A stretch of 64,000 nt of DNA from Alphaproteobacteria bacterium (lineage in GTDB: Bacteria > Pseudomonadota > Alphaproteobacteria > Micavibrionales > Micavibrionaceae): contig JAJFGS010000013.1 in NCBI GenBank assembly GCA_021775995.1, positions 186,001-250,000 on the forward strand, read 5' to 3'. Shown one piece after another: positions 44,374-52,707 of the stretch. The notes under the pieces are model-generated. The model worked only from the letters and a program-made list of their open reading frames with translations, searched no databases and was not told the DNA's origin. Position 1 is the stretch's first letter. Every line of letters begins with the position of its first letter. The position numbers and the translations under genes were made by a program.

Positions 44374-45198
44374 GTGACTGAAAAAGCTAAAAAAGATAAG
44401 GAAAAGAAGGAAGAGAAAAAGGATGAAACTGAAGGACAACCAGTACGCCGTTTAAGTAGGCGTGCAGGGGATCGTGGTCATACTTCTTCAAATATGTGGC
44501 TTATATCTTTTACGGATGTCATGGCTTTAATGCTGACTTTTTTTGTATTGTTATTTTCGATGTCCAATCCAAAAAAAGAACAATGGGAAAAATTTACCAA
44601 TGAAGTTCAGCAAAATTTTAATCGTTTTCACGGGCGGCCATTAAATAGAGGCGCACAGGATGCTATAAATATTAATAAGGTTAATTTTTCAAAGGCGTTA
44701 AATTTAAAGTATCTTCAGGCAATCATTAGCAATTTAATAGAAAAAGAGCCGACCTTAAGTAACATTCGCTTGATACCAAATGGATCGAGTTTAATTATTT
44801 CTTTGCCACAAAATTTATTATTTGATGCGGGGCAAGCAAGTGTAAGAGAAAAAGGTAACAAAGCTTTGTTTTCTTTGGCAGGCACATTGAGCCGGATAAA
44901 AAATAGAATTGAAATTGTTGGTCATACCGATCCTCGGCCCGTTAGTAGTGGTAATTTTACATCTAATTGGGAATTATCGCTGGCACGTGCCGCCAATGTT
45001 GCCGGCGTGCTTGAAAATGTGGGTTATGGACGTGCCATTACGGTACGTGGTCATGCTAGTGCTAGATATAATGATCTGCCTTCAACGATTGATATGCAAG
45101 AAAGGCTGGATCTTTCTCGGCGTGTTGATATCGTTGTTATGGAAGATGATGGCAAACGTCTTCAACTATTTGATTTGGGTATGCCGAGTATTCATTAA
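44374..45198 (+). CDS. motB: Flagellar motor stator protein MotB
   Basis: MotB anchors the stator to peptidoglycan and carries the ion-binding Asp. The 274-residue protein has a Lys/Glu-rich N terminus, the helix MWLISFTDVMALMLTFFVLL with Asp48, and a C-terminal OmpA domain (LLFDAGQASVREKGNKALFS; IEIVGHTDPRPVSSGNFTSN; WELSLARAANVAGVLENVGY). It starts at GTG 44374 immediately after the upstream stop. Its MotA partner is coded far away at 16945-17781. Confidence 0.93.
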   Translation: MTEKAKKDKEKKEEKKDETEGQPVRRLSRRAGDRGHTSSNMWLISFTDVMALMLTFFVLLFSMSNPKKEQWEKFTNEVQQNFNRFHGRPLNRGAQDAININKVNFSKALNLKYLQAIISNLIEKEPTLSNIRLIPNGSSLIISLPQNLLFDAGQASVREKGNKALFSLAGTLSRIKNRIEIVGHTDPRPVSSGNFTSNWELSLARAANVAGVLENVGYGRAITVRGHASARYNDLPSTIDMQERLDLSRRVDIVVMEDDGKRLQLFDLGMPSIH

Positions 45199-45292
45199 AG
45201 CCTTGTCTTAATTCTTCTAAATAACTGAATATCTTGATGAAAACGCGAAGCCCTTTCTTGTTCTTTACAAGGGGCTGTGGCAGGATTCCAAA

Positions 45293-48226
45293 ATGATATC
45301 AAACCGATATATATGCTGTGTTAAATGCGCCTTAATGATGCTTTTTGTTTCGTTTGCTTTCGGGGCAGGTGGGTTTGCTCAAGCACAAGAAAAATTAGAG
45401 GTGCGTGCGGCCAATAATGATGCTTATTCTCGCTTGGTCTTTGATTGGAAAAGCGGAGCAGAATATACCATTAAAAAAGATGCTGGTGCGTTAATTGTTA
45501 GTTTTAAAAAAGCAGCGCAAGCCAGCATAGGTGATGTTAGTAATGTTAAGAATATTGGGACGATTTCAATTTTATCATCAGAAGGGGAACCGTTAAAACT
45601 CTCTGTCTCTATTCCGGATGCAAGTAAGTTTCGGGATTTTAAAATTGGTAATCGGGTTATTGTTGATGTTTATAATTCTGCAGGACAACCCTCACGTCAA
45701 AAAGCTGTTATGACACCGAAAAAAGTGGTTAAAGAAGCTATAAAAGAAGAAAAACCTAAAGAAAAAAATATAGCAGAAGAGCCGCCGCTTGATAGTTTAG
45801 ATAAGGTTGATGTTGAAGAAGAACCTGAGGGAACTGTTGAAATAAGAGATCCGCTTGTTGTAACAATAAGCTCTACTCGTAATGTAGGCTTAGCCGTTTT
45901 TGAGCGGGCAGGGTATTTATGGATTGTTCAAGATGATCCAAGCTTAAAAATACCTCCGACAGTTTCTGGTTTTGGCAATGAAAAATTAGGTCAGTTTGAA
46001 GAAATTGAAATGAGTGCGGGTAAGGCATATCGCTTGTTAAAGCCCGAAGGTTTGAATTTTTATGGTGAGGGCGGAGGGCTTTTATGGCGTATTGTTCTGA
46101 CGCCAAATCCACGTGATAAAAAACCATTAAAAATGGAAACTAAAGAAACTAATACTGTTGATGGTGAGAGCCGATCAATTTTCTGGCCGTTATTGACGGC
46201 GCGTAAAATTTTAAAACTAAAAGACCCACTTGTGGGCGATGATATTAAAGTTGTTACTGTCGGTGACACAGGGCAGACGATAGGTCCAGCCCGTGAGTTG
46301 GTAGAGATGCAAATATTACCTTCAACAATTGGTATGGCGTTGGTTTCTAACATTGATAATCTTGATATAAATATTTCTGAAGGCGGCGTGTCTTTGTCCA
46401 GTGCTTTAGGTCTTGAGGTTTCACCGTTAAGCGATACAGCATCTTTAGTTTTAAGAAATGATATTGAAAAAGAAGATCAGGCGTTTGATAGAGTAGAAAA
46501 TCCGCGTGATATGGCCACAATTTATGACTTTAACCGTTGGGAGATGGGCGGCGGAAAATCTTTGGTTGAAAATCGGCGCATTTTAATGGTGGCAGCGGCA
46601 AACAAACAGGGTAATACAAAAGTTGAAGATTTGATTACGATGGCAAAACTTAATCTTGCGAATGATCGTGGTCCAGAGGCATTGGGACTTTTACGTGTGG
46701 CAGAAAATGAATTGCCAGGAATTGAAGATACGCCAGAATATTCATCTATACGTGGTGCGGCAGCGACTTTATCAAATAAGTATGATGAAGCAATTGAAGA
46801 CTTAATGAGACCTTCTATTCAACAATATGGTGAAATCAACTATTGGAAGGCGGCAGCATTAGCGGGGTTAGAAGATTGGCAACAAGCTAATAAAGTGATG
46901 CCGACGAAGTTCGAAGTTCTGGCTGAATACCCGCAACAAATAAAAGAACCTTTGGTATTGGCGTTAGCTGAAGTAGCGTTACGTGCAGGAAATATTAAAA
47001 TCGCCGAAAGGCTTCTTGCAATGGCAGAGCCTAATTTTTCCAAGATGCCCGTGAATAGACAATCTGCCTGGAAATATTTAAAAGGGGAGATGGAACGGCA
47101 AGCGGATAATCCTGAAGGAGCTTTAGATAATTGGGAGCAATTATTGACAGGAAAAGATGATTATTATCGTGCTAAGGCTGGACTCTCTGTGACACGTATG
47201 CAATTGGAGCGTCAAAAAATCACACCTGCTAAGGCGGTTGATCGTTTAGAAGGTTTAAGATATGCGTGGCGTGGTGATGAACTTGAAACGCTTATTAATT
47301 TTAGGCTAGGTACAATTTATATCGAAAATAAAGATTATTTAAAAGGCTTATCTGTTTTAAGAAATGCAGTTGGCTTGTCTCCCAATTCAAAAATTTCAGA
47401 AGAAGTGACGGACTATATGACGAATAGTTTCCGAACGCTTTTTACAGACGGGACGTTAGATGAGGTTTCGCCTTTGGAGGCAGTTAGTATTTATGATGAA
47501 TTTAAAGAGCTTACTCCTGCTGGTAAAGAAGGTGATGTATTCGTTCAAAATTTAGCAGAAAGATTGGTTGATGTTGATTTGTTAGGGCGCGCTTCTGCTT
47601 TACTTGAAGATCAAATGAATTACCGCCTTAAAGGTGAAGATAAAGCAAAAGTTGGTATTCGTTTAGCGGCAATACATCTTCTTGATAATAAACCAAATGA
47701 GGCGATTGCCGCCTTAAATGTTGCAGAAAGTACATTGAGAGGGTTTAGCAGTCCTGCTGTTTTGGGAGCAGAAATAAAAATGCTTCGAGCGCGCGCTTTT
47801 TCAAAGTTGGGAGAAGCGAATAGAGCCCTTTCTTTATTGAAGGGGTTAAATAATAGCGAAAAATTAGCACGGCTTCGGGCTGATATTGCTTGGAATGGAG
47901 GGCTGTGGAATGATGCTGCTCATGCCTTCCAAGATTTAATTTCTTTTGAAAACATATCGAAGACACGTCCGATGGAAGAGTATCAGGAAAATCTGATTTT
48001 AAATCGTTCTATTGCGCTTAATCTTTCGGGTAATCGTACTGCATTGGCAGAATTGCGTAATAAATACGGAGACCTTATGAAGCAAAGTGAGAAGGCGCGT
48101 ATTTTTGAAATGGTTACGCGTCCAAGGCAGCTGGGGCTTTTGGAAGATCGAGACTCTGTTATGTCACTTATCTCCGAAGTTGATTTGTTTGGTGGATTTT
48201 TAGAAAATTATAAGAATTCAAATTAA
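45293..48226 (+). CDS. Large exported repeat (TPR-like) protein linked to motB
   Basis: A 977-residue protein with a signal peptide (ending GFAQAQE, about residue 32). An N-terminal beta domain resembling AMIN modules follows (AYSRLVFDWKSGAEYTIKKD; FKIGNRVIVDVYN). Then comes a Lys/Glu-rich linker near 140-170 and a long helical C-terminal two thirds with TPR-like repeats (about 430-960; SIRGAAATLSNKYDEAIEDL, LINFRLGTIYIENKDYLKGL). It follows motB by 94 bp and ends 4 bp from the convergent fliP stop. The cluster suggests periplasmic support of the motor, but no function is established. Confidence 0.72.
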   Translation: MISNRYICCVKCALMMLFVSFAFGAGGFAQAQEKLEVRAANNDAYSRLVFDWKSGAEYTIKKDAGALIVSFKKAAQASIGDVSNVKNIGTISILSSEGEPLKLSVSIPDASKFRDFKIGNRVIVDVYNSAGQPSRQKAVMTPKKVVKEAIKEEKPKEKNIAEEPPLDSLDKVDVEEEPEGTVEIRDPLVVTISSTRNVGLAVFERAGYLWIVQDDPSLKIPPTVSGFGNEKLGQFEEIEMSAGKAYRLLKPEGLNFYGEGGGLLWRIVLTPNPRDKKPLKMETKETNTVDGESRSIFWPLLTARKILKLKDPLVGDDIKVVTVGDTGQTIGPARELVEMQILPSTIGMALVSNIDNLDINISEGGVSLSSALGLEVSPLSDTASLVLRNDIEKEDQAFDRVENPRDMATIYDFNRWEMGGGKSLVENRRILMVAAANKQGNTKVEDLITMAKLNLANDRGPEALGLLRVAENELPGIEDTPEYSSIRGAAATLSNKYDEAIEDLMRPSIQQYGEINYWKAAALAGLEDWQQANKVMPTKFEVLAEYPQQIKEPLVLALAEVALRAGNIKIAERLLAMAEPNFSKMPVNRQSAWKYLKGEMERQADNPEGALDNWEQLLTGKDDYYRAKAGLSVTRMQLERQKITPAKAVDRLEGLRYAWRGDELETLINFRLGTIYIENKDYLKGLSVLRNAVGLSPNSKISEEVTDYMTNSFRTLFTDGTLDEVSPLEAVSIYDEFKELTPAGKEGDVFVQNLAERLVDVDLLGRASALLEDQMNYRLKGEDKAKVGIRLAAIHLLDNKPNEAIAALNVAESTLRGFSSPAVLGAEIKMLRARAFSKLGEANRALSLLKGLNNSEKLARLRADIAWNGGLWNDAAHAFQDLISFENISKTRPMEEYQENLILNRSIALNLSGNRTALAELRNKYGDLMKQSEKARIFEMVTRPRQLGLLEDRDSVMSLISEVDLFGGFLENYKNSN

Positions 48227-48230
48227 GTTT

Positions 48231-49052
48231 TTAACCGCCTGTTATGGGTGGGCCGGTAGACCCAAAGCTCTGGATGAGCGATCCAGAAATCAAATACCAG
48301 CCATCAACCAACACGAAGAAAATGATCTTAAACGGTAGTGATATCATGACTGGCGGGAGCATCATCATTCCCATCGACATAAGGATTGAGGCCGTTACCA
48401 TATCAATAATTAAGAATGGCAAAAACAGCATAAAACCAATTTCAAAGGCGCGGCGTAATTCTGAAATCATAAATGAAGGAATGAGTACTTGGATAGGAAT
48501 ATCCATTTTATCTTTATAAGGACCGCTATCGCTGAGTTCAGTAAAAAGTTGTAAATCTGTTTCACGGACATGAAGAAGCATAAATTCTTTAAATGGTTCA
48601 ACACCACGCTCAAAGGCGGTGATTTCATCAATCTCTTCATTAATAAGTGGCTGTAGCCCAGATTCGTAGGCTTTTGTAAAAGTAGGAGCCATAATAAAAA
48701 AGGTGAGGAACAACGCAAGTGATACCATGACAGTGTTTGGTGGTGTTTGTTGAATTCCAATGGCTGTTCTTAAAAATGACAATACCACGATAATGCGTGT
48801 GAAGGATGTCATCATAATGAGAATAGAAGGAGCAAGTGATAAAACTGTGAGGAGGGCAACCAGTTGGATAACACGTCCCGTCACCGTTCCGCCTTCACCA
48901 CCGCTTAAATCAATGGTTACGGCTTGTGCCAATGCTGTATTGGTTGTTAAGGCCAAAAGAAGTAAACCGCATAAAACTGTAAAGCCCAAGTTAACGGCAA
49001 TAACACGTTTCATAGCTTTGCTAAAAAATGGCTGGGTTTTATTATTTTTCAT
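48231..49052 (-). CDS. fliP: Flagellar export gate protein FliP
   Basis: FliP forms the core of the export gate with FliQ and FliR. The 273-residue precursor has a cleavable signal (ending ALAQAV) and the family sequence IMMTSFTRIIVVLSFLRTAI, GIQQTPPNTVMVSLALFLTF, FMISELRRAFEIGFMLFLPF, LIIDMVTASILMSMGMMMLP. It overlaps fliO by 11 bp. Confidence 0.97.
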   Translation of the reverse strand: MKNNKTQPFFSKAMKRVIAVNLGFTVLCGLLLLALTTNTALAQAVTIDLSGGEGGTVTGRVIQLVALLTVLSLAPSILIMMTSFTRIIVVLSFLRTAIGIQQTPPNTVMVSLALFLTFFIMAPTFTKAYESGLQPLINEEIDEITAFERGVEPFKEFMLLHVRETDLQLFTELSDSGPYKDKMDIPIQVLIPSFMISELRRAFEIGFMLFLPFLIIDMVTASILMSMGMMMLPPVMISLPFKIIFFVLVDGWYLISGSLIQSFGSTGPPITGG

Positions 49053-49326
49053 TAGAATCTTTTGGAGCTTTTATATTTGTTTCAATCACAGTGTCGCCGT
49101 TTGTGCCAAATAAAACAAGATGCTGTGTATCGTCACGCTGCAATAAAATAGCCTTATGTTTAGCATCTATCGGCATTGTCTCTATAATTTTAAGGCGTTT
49201 ATTTTTTGGGGATATCATACCTATTTGCCCATAACCAAAGCGTTTGAGCAAAAATGCCAATCCACCCATAAGCGACAGCACAAGTATAAGGGCAAAGAAA
49301 AATTTCAAATAATGAGGATAATCCAT
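49042..49326 (-). CDS. fliO: Flagellar assembly protein FliO
   Basis: A 94-residue membrane protein with one helix at about 7-26 (YLKFFFALILVLSLMGGLAF). It is followed by the basic LLKRFGYGQ turn and a small domain with RLKIIETMPIDAKHKAILLQ and RDDTQHLVLFG, the FliO/FliZ pattern. FliO helps assemble FliP. Coupled to fliP by overlap. Confidence 0.9.
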   Translation of the reverse strand: MDYPHYLKFFFALILVLSLMGGLAFLLKRFGYGQIGMISPKNKRLKIIETMPIDAKHKAILLQRDDTQHLVLFGTNGDTVIETNIKAPKDSNEK

Positions 49327-49330
49327 TGTT

Positions 49331-49461
49331 TATTCTCCTATGTCACCCCCGTGGTTTGCGTATGCAAACTTAAACAGCGGGGGTCTGGAATAAGGCGCAG
49401 ACAAAGCTTGCTCTTTATTTTTACTGGATACCCGCACAAGGCGGGTATGACGATGGGGTGG
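49331..49461. repeat. Compound palindromic repeat between fliO and the upstream gene
   Basis: Two inverted-repeat units: CCCCG..CGGGG around TTTGC-gtat-GCAAA (about 49345-49385), and ATACCCGC-acaag-GCGGGTAT (about 49432-49452). The edges GTCACCCCC and GGGGTGGGTGA also pair. This CCCGC/GCGGG style is common in bacterial intergenic palindromes. It fills the 150-bp gap in an otherwise overlapping operon. Confidence 0.55.
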
Positions 49462-49476
49462 GTGATAATCCATATG

Positions 49477-49746
49477 CTATTTGGTCTTTTCTTTTAGTTG
49501 TGCTTGAAAGCTTTGAAGGGAAAGAGCAAGTGCTTCAAGTTTTCCAATCATATTGGCCATAATGGGTTGAACAGATTTTGCTTGCTCCGGCGGAAGGCTT
49601 AAAGTTTGGGCGCAAAGTTGGGCTACTTCGTCGTCAAGATGAGATAAATTAATGATATTACCTTTTTCAAGAGCTGATTCAGCTTCATCAATAAAGCCAT
49701 TCATTGCGTTTAGCTTATCAATGATAAGTTCGGCTTCATTCGTCAT
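49477..49746 (-). CDS. Small helical protein in the flhX-fliO-fliP operon
   Basis: An 89-residue, helical, acidic protein (MTNEAELIIDKLNAMNGFID, EAESALEKGNIINLSHLDDE, ending SFQAQLKEKTK). I chose the ATG at 49746 because GGGGA lies 6 nt before it; it overlaps the flhX end by 11 bp. Size and helical content resemble FliT/FlgN-type export chaperones, but I cannot assign it. Confidence 0.6.
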   Translation of the reverse strand: MTNEAELIIDKLNAMNGFIDEAESALEKGNIINLSHLDDEVAQLCAQTLSLPPEQAKSVQPIMANMIGKLEALALSLQSFQAQLKEKTK

Positions 49747-50152
49747 CTTTGTCCCCATTTTGGTTTTTAGCCTGCTCATCCATAACATCTTTTAAGACAA
49801 CATCAAATGGGTTTGGCTCCCCATTGGCACGGTAAACATAAGATAAAACTTCAGCGACAGCCATGAGTGCTTCGCTAGGAATAGGGCTTTCCAGCTCGAT
49901 TTTGGCTAAAATCTCGGCCAAATCAGCATCTGAACGCACTTTAATGCCATTTTCATAGGCAATTTGTAAGATTTGCTCGGCAAGTTTTCCCCTTCCAGCC
50001 GCGCTAATGACTGGTAAAGACCCTTCTTCAGAGCTATCTTTTAAGGCAACGGCGGTTAGGCGATCCGGTTTTTCCTTTATATTTAAAGGCTTTAGAGGGT
50101 CTTCGCCGTTTTTAGCGTATCCATCGTCAAATTCGTCTTCATTTGAGGGCAT
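49736..50152 (-). CDS. FlhB C-terminal-domain homologue (FlhX-like)
   Basis: A 138-residue protein. Residues about 28-118 resemble the cytoplasmic FlhB/YscU tail (RLTAVALKDSSEEGSLPVIS, AGRGKLAEQILQIAYENGIK, VRSDADLAEILAKIELESPI, ALMAVAEVLSYVYRANG) but lack the NPTH autocleavage motif and any membrane segment. Such free tails (FlhX) can partly replace the FlhB C-terminal part after cleavage. The ATG at 50152 has AGGA 12 nt upstream. It is divergent from flgB, and the flgB sigma54 site begins 2 bp before its start. Confidence 0.78.
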   Translation of the reverse strand: MPSNEDEFDDGYAKNGEDPLKPLNIKEKPDRLTAVALKDSSEEGSLPVISAAGRGKLAEQILQIAYENGIKVRSDADLAEILAKIELESPIPSEALMAVAEVLSYVYRANGEPNPFDVVLKDVMDEQAKNQNGDKDDE

Positions 50153-50153
50153 T

Positions 50154-50169
50154 TGGCACGGTTCCTGCA
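50154..50169 (+). promoter_or_regulatory. Sigma54 promoter of flgB operon
   Basis: TGGCACGGTTCCTGCA matches TGGCACG-N4-TTGCW at all fixed positions but one, with GG and GC exactly 10 bp apart. It lies 46 bp before the flgB ATG. This is the best -24/-12 site in the window. Confidence 0.85.
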
Positions 50170-50215
50170 ATTTATATCTACAAACGATTTTAATTTATAG
50201 GTTTAAGGTACTGAA

Positions 50216-50626
50216 ATGGACATCAAAAATATAGCTTTATTCCAAGCCATGGGCGCGAAAATGAATTATCTCAGTACGCGACAAGGGGTTTTGGCGCAAA
50301 ATATAGCCAATGCAGATACGCCAGAATATCGAGCACGTGATCTAAGTGAAGTTGATTTTGGTGCTATTTTGACAGAAGTCACAGGGTCTAAGAAAGTTCG
50401 TATGGATCGTACAAATGCAGGGCATATGATGCCAGGTGGTAATATTAATGATCCAAGGCATATTAAATCACGGATGACCTACGAGGTTGCACCAGATGAT
50501 AATGCGGTGATTATCGAAGAGCAGATGGTCAAGGCGAGTCAAACAACAATGGATTATAACTTAATGACAAATCTCATACGTAAAAATGTAGGTATGATTC
50601 AAACGGCATTAGGCAAACAACAATAG
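50216..50626 (+). CDS. flgB: Flagellar proximal rod protein FlgB
   Basis: A 136-residue rod protein with the family pattern IALFQAMGAKMNYLSTRQGV, LAQNIANADTPEYRARDL and the ending TTMDYNLMTNLIRKNVGMIQ. First gene of flgB-flgC-fliE. Confidence 0.96.
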   Translation: MDIKNIALFQAMGAKMNYLSTRQGVLAQNIANADTPEYRARDLSEVDFGAILTEVTGSKKVRMDRTNAGHMMPGGNINDPRHIKSRMTYEVAPDDNAVIIEEQMVKASQTTMDYNLMTNLIRKNVGMIQTALGKQQ

Positions 50627-50641
50627 GAAAGGGATAGTTAG

Positions 50642-51055
50642 ATGACAGATATGCAAGACGCACTAGTTATTTCTGCTTATGGGATGCGCGCCCAAGGGGA
50701 GCGCACACGTGTCATTTCTGAGAATATTGCGAATGCTAGTACAGGTGCTTTGACACCGACGTCCGAACCTTATTCCCGTAAAGTTATTACCTTTAAAAAC
50801 GAACTGGATCGTGAACGTGGTCACCGTACAGTGAAGGTGGAAGATATTACGGATGATCGCCGTGATGAATTTCCTTTGAAATTTATGCCTGACCATCCGG
50901 GGGCAGATGCTGAAGGTTATGTGAAAATGCCAAATGTGAATATGTTGATTGAGCTGAATGATATGCGTGAGGCTCAAAGAAGCTATGAAGCTAATCTAGG
51001 CATGATTGAACAATCTCGCACCATGATGTTTAGAACGATTGATCTTCTTCGATAA
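50642..51055 (+). CDS. flgC: Flagellar proximal rod protein FlgC
   Basis: A 137-residue rod protein: ALVISAYGMRAQGERTRVIS, ENIANASTGALTPTSEPYSR, and the ending YVKMPNVNMLIELNDMREAQ, SYEANLGMIEQSR. Its length and sequence are standard for the family. It begins 15 bp after flgB with a good GGAAAGG ribosome site. Confidence 0.96.
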   Translation: MTDMQDALVISAYGMRAQGERTRVISENIANASTGALTPTSEPYSRKVITFKNELDRERGHRTVKVEDITDDRRDEFPLKFMPDHPGADAEGYVKMPNVNMLIELNDMREAQRSYEANLGMIEQSRTMMFRTIDLLR

Positions 51056-51093
51056 TATAATTTGTGCTACAATGAACTCAGGAGTTAAATATT

Positions 51094-51405
51094 ATGATTG
51101 ATAAAATTGCAAATCCAGCTGTTGCCGCAAATGCTTACGCTACAACGTCTAAAGGGGTGAGTGCAGGTGCTATTGGTGAAGCAAAAACAGAATCATTTGG
51201 TGATATCCTGAAAAAGACAGCGATTGAATCAATTCAAACCTTGCGTGCTGGTGAGGCCGCTTCGGCTAAGGCTGTGACTGGTGATGCATCTCTTCCAGAG
51301 GTTGTACAAGCTATTACAGCTTCAGAAGTGACATTACAAACCGTTATGGCTGTGCGTGATAAAATGATGGGCGCATATCAAGAAATTATGCGGATGCCTG
51401 TATAA
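51094..51405 (+). CDS. fliE: Flagellar hook-basal body protein FliE
   Basis: A 103-residue protein linking the MS ring to the rod. The C-terminal pattern SFGDILKKTAIESIQTLRAG, DASLPEVVQAITASEVTLQT, VMAVRDKMMGAYQEIMRMPV is typical. In related genomes fliQ usually follows directly. Here a minus-strand islet intervenes. Confidence 0.95.
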   Translation: MIDKIANPAVAANAYATTSKGVSAGAIGEAKTESFGDILKKTAIESIQTLRAGEAASAKAVTGDASLPEVVQAITASEVTLQTVMAVRDKMMGAYQEIMRMPV

Positions 51406-51548
51406 TTCGGACTTATATTTTAATAATCTAAGGCTACATTTTGGCCGTGTAGACTTACTTTTTTGCCTTAAAACCTCCTTATCTATTTGTTTTGATTTTA
51501 AAGCGGCGGCCATTGGCTTTTCAGTTTATTGGGCATAAAACAGCTTTT

Positions 51549-52007
51549 TTATTCTATTAAAGCATTAAAAAGATCATTGCCTACTTGATAACAAAGTTTT
51601 TCATTTTTAAGTAGCTCAAGAACATCTAAGGTAGGTAATGAAATCGTTTTAATAAACTCTCTATCACAATTTTTTTTATATCCTTTTTCATCAATACGAA
51701 GCTTTATATTTTCTTCGTCACCATGAAAGTAGACATATCCTGCATTTGGTGAATAATACTCTCTGTCTATTAACATGAACAGCCAATAACCTGCATCCAC
51801 ACACCCGAGGGCATATTCTTCGGATTGATTATTTATCGTTGGGTAAAGCTTTGCTGACGATAAAGGGGGACGTCTTTGATCCCTATAATATCCCTCTTTT
51901 TCAATGATTATTGCCAACTCTTTTTTATCAAAAGAAACCGTAAGCATGGATCTGTTATCTAGATCAAAGCTTTGATTTTTTTCTGCTATTCTTGAAGGTT
52001 TGGCCAT
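51549..52007 (-). CDS. Candidate immunity protein of the second islet
   Basis: A 152-residue soluble protein with no recognised domain. Its ATG (AGAGGA just upstream) lies inside the end of the preceding gene, a 22-bp overlap. Such tight coupling to a putative effector is the usual arrangement of toxin and immunity genes. Seen features: acidic and aromatic-rich centre (EYALGCVDAGYWLFMLIDRE; NAGYVYFHGDEENIKL). The function is inferred only from arrangement. Confidence 0.5.
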   Translation of the reverse strand: MAKPSRIAEKNQSFDLDNRSMLTVSFDKKELAIIIEKEGYYRDQRRPPLSSAKLYPTINNQSEEYALGCVDAGYWLFMLIDREYYSPNAGYVYFHGDEENIKLRIDEKGYKKNCDREFIKTISLPTLDVLELLKNEKLCYQVGNDLFNALIE

Positions 52008-52591
52008 TGATCCTCTGGTTTATTGCTTAGACAGGAAGCGTATCTTTCACTAGCAGAACTGTGACAAATTGCCCCCGCTTTTTTACCTTTTTTTGAGGTA
52101 GTATTATTACAGGTTTTAGTATCATCTGCGTGTCTTCTGTTACAATCATTAGGGTTATTATTTTGATTGTCAAGCGTGCCTTCGGCTTGTTTGCGGAGGT
52201 CACGTTGACGGGAGGAAGATTGGTTTTTGTACCATTCATAGGTTTGCATGACAGATAATCCCATCATGGCAGAGAGTGTTGCGATAAAGGCGGGAACCGC
52301 TAGGGCTGCGCCCGCTGTTTTAAATTTTTCTTTGTCTTTTAATTTTTTACGTACTGTTTTTTCGGTTTCCCCATCGGGGTTCATATATCCATCTTGTTTT
52401 AGATTGTTTTCTTTTTGGAAGTTCCAAATGGCACTATTCAGCTCTTTATCAATATAGCCGTTTTTGGTTTTATTGTTATAACGACCCATGCGTTCAAAGT
52501 GAGCTTTAGTTTTGATAACATCGTCCTGTTTGTTATCCATATTATTGCCGACAGCGTTTTTAATTGTTTGAAATAAATCATCAAAATACAT
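51986..52591 (-). CDS. Candidate effector with peptidoglycan-binding-like domain
   Basis: A 201-residue protein. Residues about 25-88 resemble PG_binding_1 (HFERMGRYNNKTKNGYIDKE, LNSAIWNFQKENNLKQDGYM, TEKTVRKKL), like the N terminus of the toxin at 10400-11392. A hydrophobic segment follows (AALAVPAFIATLSAMMGLSV, about 95-114). The C-terminal part is polar with four to five Cys in the pattern C-x3-H..DDTKTCN..GKKAGAICHSSASERYASCL. I have a memory of this CxxSAxxRYAxCL style in toxin-associated proteins but cannot name a family. It is driven by the same type of promoter as the colicin-D-type toxin. Confidence 0.6.
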   Translation of the reverse strand: MYFDDLFQTIKNAVGNNMDNKQDDVIKTKAHFERMGRYNNKTKNGYIDKELNSAIWNFQKENNLKQDGYMNPDGETEKTVRKKLKDKEKFKTAGAALAVPAFIATLSAMMGLSVMQTYEWYKNQSSSRQRDLRKQAEGTLDNQNNNPNDCNRRHADDTKTCNNTTSKKGKKAGAICHSSASERYASCLSNKPEDQWPNLQE

Positions 52592-52612
52592 TGTTTGATT
52601 CCTTTAAAAATG

Positions 52613-52645
52613 AAAAAACGCCCGAAACCGCGAAGGCTTGGGCGT
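52613..52645 (-). terminator. Terminator-like hairpin in the leader of the second islet
   Basis: On the minus strand ACGCCC (52645-52640) pairs with GGGCGT (52623-52618), followed by TTTTTT (52618-52613). It lies between the islet promoter and the start codon at 52591, as in the first islet, and could attenuate transcription. A terminator for flgB-fliE transcripts is an alternative only if functional on the plus strand, where no T run follows. Confidence 0.55.
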
Positions 52646-52678
52646 GAAAAAGTTAGAATTCTGGTGTTGTTGTGTATG

Positions 52679-52707
52679 AATATAATCCTAATTAATGGTT
52701 TTGTCAA
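52679..52707 (-). promoter_or_regulatory. Promoter of the second islet
   Basis: On the minus strand TTGACA (52707-52702) and TATATT (52684-52679) are 17 bp apart. The core TTAGGATTATATTCATA (52691-52675) is identical to that of the first islet at 10279-10295. The leader is about 80 nt. Confidence 0.75.

Noticed and set aside
50187-50210. Two TTAA half-sites before flgB as a CtrA box
   Set aside because: Spacing is 9 bp, not 7, and the region is AT-rich. The sigma54 site explains flgB better.
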